From assembly GCA_018398765.1 (NCBI GenBank), contig JAHBMJ010002486.1:6321-18158 (forward strand): DNA of 11,838 bases, in the 5' to 3' direction. Position numbers and translations under genes: made by a program. The notes under the pieces were generated by a model. That model saw only the letters and a program-made list of their open reading frames with translations. It was not told the origin of the DNA and did not search any database. Below are positions 1 to 6,900 of the stretch, one piece after another (positions within the stretch are counted from its first letter, which is position 1; the number at the start of each line of letters is the position of its first letter). Origin of the DNA: Chromera velia. Lineage: Eukaryota > Sar > Chromeraceae.

Positions 1-234
1 AAAAAAAAAAAGCGAACAAACCAGAGACCACAGGGAAGGAAGACTCAAAAAAAAAAAAAAAGCGAACAAACCAGAGACCACAGGGAAGGAAGACTAAAAA
101 AAAAAAAGCGAACAAACCAGAGACCACAGGGAAGGAAGACTCAAAAAAAAAAAGCGAACAAACCAGATACCACAGGGAAGGAAGACTCAAAAAAAAAAAG
201 CGAACAAACCAGAGACCACAGGGAAGGAAGACTC
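1..234. repeat. Tandem array, five copies of a 46-49 bp unit
   Basis: Five head-to-tail copies (about 1-46, 47-95, 96-142, 143-188, 189-234). Each has a run of 11-14 A followed by a 35-36 base core that starts GCGAACAAACCAGAGACC and ends GGAAGGAAGACTC. The copies are almost identical: copy 2 ends without the final C, and copy 4 has AGATACC for AGAGACC. The A-run is the only part that varies in length. The array meets the left edge of the window, so more copies may lie beyond it. No coding potential is seen; the minus-strand frame that enters it does so only after passing a microsatellite. Confidence 0.95.
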
Positions 235-385
235 AAAAAGGAGAGAGCGCGATGCAGGTACGTGCACAACAGATGCCGTCATCATACAGCTCTGGTAGAC
301 GCTATACGCTTGTTTTCTTTTATACATCTTGCTTGCCTTTCTCTGAGTCTTGTTCCTTTGACCCTTCATGCATGCATGCCCGCCA

Positions 386-416
386 ACTGACTGACTGACT
401 GACTGACTGACTGACT
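386..416. repeat. (ACTG)n microsatellite, about 7.75 units
   Basis: Perfect tetranucleotide repeat. On the minus strand it reads as consecutive CAGT units, so it holds seven overlapping GTCAGT hexamers. The first of these abuts the coding-like exon that ends at 416 (see that entry). A TGCATGCATGC motif lies at 369-379, seven bases away. Confidence 0.95.
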
Positions 417-681
417 TTGTGTCAGACATTGCAGCGGCCTTTTCGGCCTTCTTCTTCTTTTCAGATTCTGCAATCACAGCAGCCTTCTTCTCTTTCTCTT
501 CCAGCTTCTCCTGAATCTTCCTCTCCCTTTCCATCTGCATCTCTTTCGCCCGGGTGGCGGGGTCAGACGCCTTCATAGCCCGGATACTTGCGGCCCCTGT
601 CTGCGCGTCCATTGCGTGTTTAATTCCTTTTCTCCTTCTTTGTAAGGCTGGCTGCTCCAGCGAAAGAAAGTTGATGAAAGC
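416..681 (-). CDS. Internal exon of a Lys/Glu-rich coiled-coil protein, unknown function
   Basis: The frame reads from 681 down to 416. An acceptor (CTCGTTGCAG, ending at 682) precedes it in phase 0, and a GTCAGT donor (415-410) follows it in phase 2. The first third has a mixed composition with a basic RRRK patch. An ATG at 612 begins a stretch MDAQTGAASIRAMKASD that could itself be the true protein start. From about 540 to 430 the protein is a charged heptad-like run (ERERKIQEKLEEKEKK, then Ala/Lys/Glu), typical of a coiled coil. I do not recognise the family. Reading on through the ACTG repeat and the tandem array gives only repetitive residues, so I end the exon at the donor; the rest of the gene should lie left of the window. 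Main doubt: whether coding starts at 612 or in the upstream exon. Confidence 0.45.
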
Positions 682-762
682 CTGCAACGAGAGGAGAACG
701 GTTGTCGGGGGCTCTCCTTCTCTCGATCGGTTCCTCCAATCCTTCAATTTGACTCTCCTTAC

Positions 763-950
763 CCCACAGTCTCCAAGTGTCTTCTCAGACACTTTCAGTT
801 CGATCGATCTTCTGGACAAACCGCCACAATAAAACGGATTGCTGAACAGGGTACAAGAACCCCCAAGCCCTCCTTCGCGTTTTTTTCTTTCCCCACAGAC
901 TTGACTGTCACCGAAAGGATCGCCAAGTGTTGCGCCACTCGCTCCAACTC
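763..950 (-). CDS. Possible upstream exon of the coiled-coil gene
   Basis: An open frame from about 950 (just after an in-frame TGA) down to 763 ends at GGG|GTAAGG, a good donor in phase 0. The next exon's acceptor at 682 is also phase 0, giving an 81-base intron (762-682). The predicted residues before the junction are SIELKVSEKTLGDCG. No in-frame ATG is seen, so this is either an internal exon with an unseen upstream part or 5' untranslated sequence, with translation starting at the ATG at 612. The matching intron phase is the only real support. Confidence 0.3.
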
Positions 951-1141
951 AGTGTAAGAGACAAGGACAACGACTGCTCGACCACGACTTAGAGGAAATC
1001 GAGGACGAACAGGCGGGAGTTCTTACACGGTGAATCGCTACGCGCAATCTGACATGCACATACATTGAGCATTCCGCTGCATTCGTTTAACTATTGGTAC
1101 GTATACATACATATTCAGGGTGTCTAATTGAGTGCGTGAAG

Positions 1142-1169
1142 GTCAGTCAAACATGCACTTTTGACTGAC
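1142..1169. promoter_or_regulatory. Perfect 10-bp inverted repeat with CATGCA in the loop
   Basis: The arms are GTCAGTCAAA (1142-1151) and TTTGACTGAC (1160-1169). The 8-base loop is CATGCACT. It lies upstream of the minus-strand coiled-coil gene. It may be a cruciform or a paired binding site; the function is inferred only. Confidence 0.5.
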
Positions 1170-1223
1170 GTACTATAGCTGGATTGGGAGGAGCTCATGC
1201 ACGCGGACCGCGGAGAAAAAGCC

Positions 1224-1280
1224 GGCCCGCGGGCCCGGCCGCGCCGCTATACCCCCGGCATGAAAAGTTGCATGCATGCA
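1224..1280. promoter_or_regulatory. GC palindrome plus TGCATGCATGCA, possible composite element
   Basis: A perfect 12-bp palindrome GGCCCGCGGGCC (1224-1235) sits in a longer GC-only block and is followed 33 bases later by TGCATGCATGCA (1269-1280). A very similar pair occurs at 8259-8312, in the same orientation relative to a downstream minus-strand gene. TGCATGC cores are known ApiAP2 binding sites in apicomplexans; use here is inferred. Confidence 0.45.
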
Positions 1281-1659
1281 AGTGCGAGAAGACAGAAGAG
1301 GGATGAGTAAAAGCGCAAGCAAATGAATCGGAAAAGTTTTGGGAACTGAGTTTAAAGAAAGAGTTTTGATGGGGTGTTTAAAGCAGGAGTTCTTTGAAGG
1401 GATGGAAGACGTGCGGGATGCACCTCTACAAAATTAAAGTCTTTCTGATTAAAAGGGTAGCCTTTTTTCAATGAAAGAACTGAAGGGTTTCGAAGATTCT
1501 ACCCTGCATCCCCTCTGTCTCTTTTCTTTCTCTTTTGATTGTCCAACCTGTTATGAGGCCGCGATTGATCAGCTGTATCAGGGTGATCGAAGTCACGCCT
1601 ATTTTCGTCGCTGGTAGTCGTAGGATGGAACAAATCGACAAACTAGGTTAGACCCGCCT

Positions 1660-2320
1660 CTCATATATGGGGACGCAGCATGCATGAACAAAAACCCTCA
1701 ATCAATGCATGCATGAGAACCCCTGCTCGGGTATTGACCCGCACTGCAGGCGGTCTGACGGTTTTTTTTGTGGTCTGAGGGTGTATGAATAAGTCGACAG
1801 GCAGGAAGACGACAGCAAAATTGCAGATTGCAGCTATTAGGGGGGCGTCAGCATGCATCAGGAGAGCAAGAGGAAAACGTTGTCCAGCAAAGAGGTGGGT
1901 GATATCACTCGAGACCGCGGGGGGCTTGGGGGCTGTCCAGGTGCCAGAGGAGGACGGCGACTGGGCTTAATGGAAGAAGTGATTCAACAGATCTAGTTAG
2001 AAAAACGTGAAGTCGATCGATCATTATGCATATATGCAAACTACAATTCAAAAAAAAAAAAAATGGTATAAGGTGGAAAAAAAAAACAGGAATAAAGTCG
2101 CGCGCATTGTGTGCAGTTTTGGCCCACTTTAGAGCATAGAGCCGGTGAGGGACTACTTTGTAATTTGTTCTATATATTTTTCTTTAGGTTTCCGACACAT
2201 CAATTGTTCTGCAGGTTTCCGACACATCAAATGCATAACTGCACTGTAGCTTGTACATAGTTACACACATCAAATACATCACTACGCATCAAACAGATTT
2301 TTAAAGCAGAGGTATTTTTT
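1660..2320. other. Gene-free stretch with TGCATGC motifs and short repeats
   Basis: GCATGCATG at 1678-1686, ATGCATGCATG at 1705-1715 and GCATGCAT at 1851-1858 cluster here. Two A-runs occur (2050-2063 and 2077-2086). AGGTTTCCGACACATCAA occurs twice, 27 bases apart (2186-2203 and 2213-2230), with degenerate partial copies at 2265-2274 and 2284-2293. The two short overlapping frames around 1661-1970, on opposite strands, have no features of a real protein. Confidence 0.5.
2186..2293. repeat. Short degenerate direct repeats around a GACACATCAA core
   Basis: Two exact 18-base copies with a period of 27 are followed by two partial ones (ACACATCAAA, ACGCATCAAA) with irregular spacing. This looks like a decayed minisatellite. 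Confidence 0.7.
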
Positions 2321-2339
2321 AGTGTGTTTGTATATGTTT

Positions 2340-2560
2340 GCACTTGTGTCTGCATTGAACTTCCTGTGTGCCTGCCTGTCTGCTTATATTTTCACCTTTT
2401 TGTCTATCTGCGTTCATTGCTGCCTGTCTGTCTGCCTACCCATTTCTCTAGTTATCTCTTTACCTTTTAGCCTAGCTATCTGCATCCTTTGCTGCCTGTC
2501 TGCCTATCTACCCATGTTTTTACCTTTTTACCTATCCACATTCTTTGCTACCTGTCTGTT
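2340..2560. repeat. Degenerate CTGCCTGTCTGC-type pyrimidine-rich repeat
   Basis: Irregular runs of CTGCC, TGTCTG and TATCTACC units. The plus-strand frame through it (2322-2597) encodes a Leu/Cys/Ser/Tyr-rich pseudo-membrane sequence that simply mirrors the repeat, so I do not call a gene. The same repeat family fills the intron at 9671-10473. Confidence 0.8.
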
Positions 2561-2599
2561 TATATATGAGAAAAAGAGAAAGAGGGAATATAGCTAGGA

Positions 2600-2950
2600 A
2601 TATAGAAGAAGGCGGGCAGCTTGGCTCCCCCAGGGGCCCAGCAACCTTTTAATTGTATAGACCAGCTTAAACTCCAGCTTAAACTTTTAAAGCCGATAAA
2701 AGCCGACATTTTTCTATAGTTCTAGACAAGCCCCTTTTACTAAGCCGCTGGGGGTCATTTGTCATATCATTCCGTGTACAATCTTCTTGGGGGAAGGGAT
2801 AGGGAGGGCTGCTCAGCTTACATATCTCTTGCTAGGTCTCTTACCAAATCATATGGTCCGAATGTTGGAAGCCTTGAAGGCTAGGCCACTACTAGGGCCA
2901 CAGTGACTGGCTATAGTCTAGGCAGACAATGATGGTGTATGATAATGATA
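2600..2950. other. Gene-free stretch, nothing identified
   Basis: I see no coding frame and no recognised RNA gene. The only structure is a short local duplication of CAGCTTAAACT (around 2663-2685) and a GC-rich imperfect palindrome near 2615-2640. Confidence 0.5.
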
Positions 2951-3185
2951 AGCATATAGAAAATTTAAAAAACAACATTAAAGTCTTTCTGTAGAAGTCT
3001 TTAATTATCACTAACGGAGTATTCAATCTAGTATTTAATACAAAAGAATATAATCAATTATGAAACTCTAGATGAAACTACTCAAATTAAGGATTTATAG
3101 AGTTGTTTAATAAAGTGTTTAGCCAATATATTTAGCCAAAGTTTGGACCTTCGGTTAGATTTTAGCCAAATATATCTAAATATAA

Positions 3186-3401
3186 ATGGAAGCACAAATG
3201 TTTCAAAAATCTATGTTTCATTCTCAAAAAATCTTTTGTATCCTACATAAATCACTAATACAATGGGAAGATTGCAACTTTTTAACCAACCTCGCATCAG
3301 ATCGCCCAGAAATGGCCTTTTATATCAACCGTATATCAGATTTTTATCATAAATTATCTGATTATTATCAACATTGTTTTTTTGTTACTCTGACTCTTTG
3401 A
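3186..3401 (+). CDS. Doubtful 71-residue ORF within the AT-rich island
   Basis: ATG to TGA, encoding 71 residues rich in Phe, Tyr, His and Ile, as expected from AT-rich DNA. It has no signal peptide, membrane segment or motif I recognise. It starts after the left repeat block and stops before the right one, so it could be a coding remnant of the putative element. It could equally be chance, and I favour chance or a remnant. Confidence 0.15.
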   Translation: MEAQMFQKSMFHSQKIFCILHKSLIQWEDCNFLTNLASDRPEMAFYINRISDFYHKLSDYYQHCFFVTLTL

Positions 3402-3497
3402 GTCTTAGACACTCAATTACTTTCGTCAAAACCGAAGAAAGCTTCACCTAAGACAGTTCCTAGACAGTTCCCAATATATCCAAATATATCCAAAAGT

Positions 3498-3695
3498 TTG
3501 GATATAGCCAAAATTTTGCCTTCGGTTATGGGTATGGATAGATATATTGAAGAGTTTAACAACTTTGTTAAGGAATCATTCAATTATCATGGCAAGACAG
3601 AAACGGAACTGCATGCCATTGGCGGGCAGCATACAAAAATGATGCGACAATTTGGACATCTTTCGTATTTGGTGTCTCCTCGCGCAAAAGAATGA
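3498..3695 (+). CDS. Doubtful 65-residue ORF, right part of the AT-rich island
   Basis: ATG to TGA. The residues after about position 12 (MGMDRYIEEFNNFVKESF and onward, ending in a basic stretch) have a balanced, protein-like composition, unlike the low-complexity frames nearby. The ORF begins inside the palindrome at 3486-3505 and runs out of the AT-rich island. I do not recognise the family; it may be the tail of a transposon-borne or relic gene. Confidence 0.2.
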   Translation: MDIAKILPSVMGMDRYIEEFNNFVKESFNYHGKTETELHAIGGQHTKMMRQFGHLSYLVSPRAKE

Positions 3696-3792
3696 GCAGC
3701 CACCAAGCTAGAAAGGGACGCGGCAGGCTGTATTTATCTCTATTGAATTATCCGACACAATAATGATTGACTAGTGCATTCAAATTGCGGCA

Positions 3793-3804
3793 CATGCATG
3801 CATG
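3793..3804. promoter_or_regulatory. CATGCATGCATG motif just 3' of the receptor gene
   Basis: It lies 17-28 bases downstream of the stop codon (3821-3823) of the minus-strand receptor gene, so it should be in its 3' untranslated region. An internal GCATGC core is present. Its role is unknown. Confidence 0.4.
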
Positions 3805-3820
3805 ATGCGGGAAGACGAGA

Positions 3821-3991
3821 CTACCACACGGTGCCTCTTTCGAGGGCGGGCGGACTGTTGTGCTCTGCAGGGATGTCCTCTGGCGCCATTACTGCTGTCT
3901 CTCGAGGCGATTCAACTCTAGTTGCCGGAATATCTCCATCTCCTCTTCCTGTAGTCTTCTTCATGGCGCTCTTACAACAGCCGTAGCGTCT
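3821..3991 (-). CDS. Exon 5: cytoplasmic tail of the L-domain receptor
   Basis: The acceptor TCTCCTTGCAG ends at 3992. The exon starts at 3991 in phase 0, matching the phase-0 GTCAGT donor at 4335 (intron 344 bases). The join puts RRYGCCKSAMKK immediately after the membrane helix: a basic stop-transfer signal with a Cys pair that could be palmitoylated. The remaining tail is polar with Pro, Glu and Ser and ends ERGTVW before TAG. No ITAM, kinase or SH-type motif is evident. The good fit of topology, phase and splice signals makes this the best-supported junction in the gene. Confidence 0.7.
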   Translation of the reverse strand, partial: RRYGCCKSAMKKTTGRGDGDIPATRVESPRETAVMAPEDIPAEHNSPPALERGTVW

Positions 3992-6900
3992 CTGCAAGGA
4001 GAATAGATCATTTTGTATCAATACGTAAAAGAGAGACGCGTGAGAAGACGAGGGAAAGAAAAAAAGATGGTCATCATGCGTTGTTTCATGGTTTCCCCCC
4101 CGGAATCAATCAATACCTTCTTTCACACTCTGAGAGATTCCTCTAACTGGGCAAAGCCTCGAGCAAGAGATTGGCAACAAGCCAGCTGGCAAAGCGACGA
4201 AACACACAAACACGAGACCGGCAAGAACGAGGGAGGGGCGACATCGATACCCAAGAGCCGGATGCGAACCAGGGGAGAAAGCGGTCATCGTCTCATCCAC
4301 ACAGTCGCGCAGACACAAAACGTGTGTCGACTGACCACAAAAAACACCCCCGCAATCCCCGCAATCATAGAAGCCCCCGCCAGTGCAATGAGAACAGAGG
4401 CCCAAGTTGGCAGTCCTCCATCCGAGTCGGCCTCTCTGCCGGCAGAGTTTGAAGGACCTTCGCCCCTCTCAGCGCCTTCTTCATCTTCACCTGCACCTTC
4501 GTCCTGCGTGCTGGGAGGTCCTTCCGCTTCATCGCTGGGGGGGGTTTCCTCCTTTGGTGCGCCTGCTTCACCAGCTCTCTCGCTGGGGCGCTCGGTGCTC
4601 GTGGGCATGGTAGTCGTGGTCATTGCTTTGGTGCTGGTCGTTGTGGTTGTGGTTGTAGTGGTGGTGGTGGTAGAAGTGGTGGTGGTGGTAGAGGCGGCAT
4701 GTGCAGCACAGGCCATGCTCATCAGAGAGGACACCGAACTTGCTGAGCCCCAACTTGGAGCAGGGATGCGCTGAACCTGCACTGCCCCTCCAACAGAGAG
4801 AGGGAGACGGGGTTCGATCGTCAGTCCGGGTTACCATGGTGACCATCCGTACTCTCTCTCGGTCTCGCAGTGCAGCCTGCTGCCTTCAAAAATCGTCAAG
4901 GTCAACAACACGGGGTTTCTTCGAATCCGCAAGTAGCCCCCGACTGTGGAGAGGGCAATCAAGGAGAGCGACGCCAGAGCACTGTTGCGGGTGATGGAAA
5001 CGAATCCTGTGACAGAAGAGAGAGCCGGCAGGGATACCGACGTCAGGTTTTCGTTGTGTTCGATCTCAAAACGATCGCCGACCGACGTTAGAGCGGGAAT
5101 GGACAGAGCGAGCCTGAAGAGCGGGATTTCTCTTCGTGCTTCCCCTTGCGTGATCTGACCGAAACGGACGACCCGTGCCTACAACAAAACAACCCGTGAC
5201 TGTCTCCAAGCGGGGAAGTTCGACAGTGTAGAGGCGGAGATTATCCCAGATGCCCACACAGCCCTCCCACTGCAACCTGTCTGAGGTCGAACCACGATCC
5301 CACATACTCGACGACGCGTCCCACTGACGAGACTCTTAACCACCACCACCCACGACAGAGAGTGCAGGAAGAGAGACCCTTGACAAGTTTCTATTTGAAA
5401 GAACCCAAAAAACGTCCCCAATAAAAGAGAGAGCAGGCAAAGAAATTTCGGACAAGGAATAAGTATATCTCAGTTCAAAACGACTTCCGATCGACGACAA
5501 AACAGGCAAAGAAACAGAATTCAGAGACGAATGTGACCTTGTCCAACCGTTGGAAACTGTTCCTAAAACAATCCCCCCCCCCACCACCTCCAATCTAGGA
5601 AATGCGATCGACTCGAGCCTTCCGTTATCCCACATGCTTACGAGCTCATCCCACTCACTGAGGATCTCAACCCCCCTCCCCACAGAAGAAAGAACAGGGA
5701 AGGACACGGAGACAAGGTCAGGATTGTCCGTCAACGAGAGTCCATTATCGATCGAAGACAGCGAGACAGAAGAGACAGAAGCTACGCGACGGTTGCTATC
5801 AATATTGAAGTTCCGCACTGACAGGAGAGAGTCAGCAGAGACAGATCTCAAAGCATGACTTCTCTGAATTGCGTACGAACCCACGTTGCGAAGAGACCTC
5901 GTGGTGATGGAAGTCAGAGCAAAATTGTCCCTTACCCAAAACCGAAGCGTGACGGAGTGTAAAGCATCTGCAGAGAATGATTTCAACTCCCCGTTCCCCA
6001 TAACATCAAAATCGCCCTGCACGACTTCCAAGGCAGGAAAGTGGATGCGGTGCAGTTGAGGGTTACTATCAATTTCGACACCCGGCCCAAACTTCAGTCG
6101 GTTCGACTCAGACCCCACTGTTTTCAACAAAGGGACATGAACAACCTCAAGCTGAGAGTTGTCCTCAATGTAAAATTCACTCACGGAAGTCAGAGCAGGA
6201 AGAGAGATCAATGTCAGATTTGCATTATCATTCAGCCAAAAACGGCCACCAACACGGGACAAGGCGGGCAAAGAAACCGAAAAGAGAGGAATCACATGAA
6301 TGGACTCGGACAACACCCGTGGCACCCACGGCTCATGACCTTGAACAGTTAGCGCCCCGCCAACTTCCCGAAGTGCCGGGAAATCAATTCTCTCGACTTG
6401 TATAAGCCGATGGCGGGAACCCAAGAGTAGATTTCTGGTGACGCTCCTGAGAGCTGGAAAAGACAGAATGGCAGAGTTCACTTCAGAGAGGATTACAGAC
6501 CCATTCAACGTCGCAAGAGTTGACAGGGCAGTAAAATCGACCCCCTCGTCACACTGTGCAGTGAGGCTAAGGCTCCCGAAGAGGAACCTAACCCCTCTGA
6601 GGATGGACAGGTTGCAGTCTGTCACATCTGCGCACAAGGCCTCGGAACTATTCACTGCGTGCTGAAACGACACGTCCCCTGCATGGAGACAGCGCAGCGC
6701 GTTCTGCGAGGAGACAGCAGGGATGTCTCCAACCGCTTGAACACTCACCATGCCGGCAACCGAAAGGGATTCCCCGCACTGCTGCCTTTTCTCGCAAGGG
6801 GGGATGGTGAGGGTGGACAGAGCGCTGTTGTCTCTCACCCACAAGTCTCTTCCCACCAAGAAGAGAGAAGGGACGGAGAGGGAAGTCAATGCACTTTTCT

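Larger units (their letters stand above)
1000..1660. other. Gene-free stretch, putative promoter of the left-hand minus gene
   Basis: No convincing reading frame is seen. It holds a perfect 10-bp inverted repeat (1142-1169), a GC-rich palindromic block (about 1207-1247) and a TGCATGCATGCA motif (1269-1280), each listed separately. The lower half (1300-1550) is unremarkable, apart from a 20-base stretch at 1428-1447 that recurs at 2972-2991. Confidence 0.5.
2940..3700. mobile_element. AT-rich island with repeats, possible degraded transposable element
   Basis: Base composition drops sharply to AT-rich compared with both flanks. TTTAGCCAA occurs three times (3118-3126, 3131-3139, 3161-3169). 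CCTTCGGTTA occurs at 3148-3157 and 3519-3528, with the inverted core AACCGAAG at 3430-3437. AGTTTGGA lies close before both CCTTCGGTTA copies. A palindrome with 9-bp arms and a 2-base centre sits at 3486-3505. Repeats bracketing an AT-rich core suggest an old insertion such as a MITE or DNA transposon, but I could not define terminal repeats or a target-site duplication. Horizontally acquired DNA is the alternative. Confidence 0.4.

Noticed and set aside
1-234. CRISPR-like array
   Set aside because: Units are directly tandem with poly-A between them; there are no unique spacers, and the context is eukaryotic.
187-415. Continuation of the coiled-coil frame through the ACTG repeat to a stop at 187
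   Set aside because: Past 416 it translates a microsatellite (Ser-Val-Ser-Gln) and then tandem-array DNA; a donor sits exactly at the change.
2322-2597. Plus-strand ORF resembling a multi-pass membrane protein
   Set aside because: Its Leu/Cys/Ser/Tyr pattern is a direct translation of the degenerate CTGCC/TGTCTG repeat.
3821-4021. Independent 66-residue minus-strand gene
   Set aside because: Better explained as the last receptor exon: a TTGCAG acceptor at 3992 in phase 0 joins the membrane helix to a basic Cys tail.
4013-4774. Plus-strand 253-codon ORF with a Val-rich run
   Set aside because: It is antisense to the well-supported Thr stalk and membrane helix of the receptor gene; poly-Val is the complement of Thr codons.
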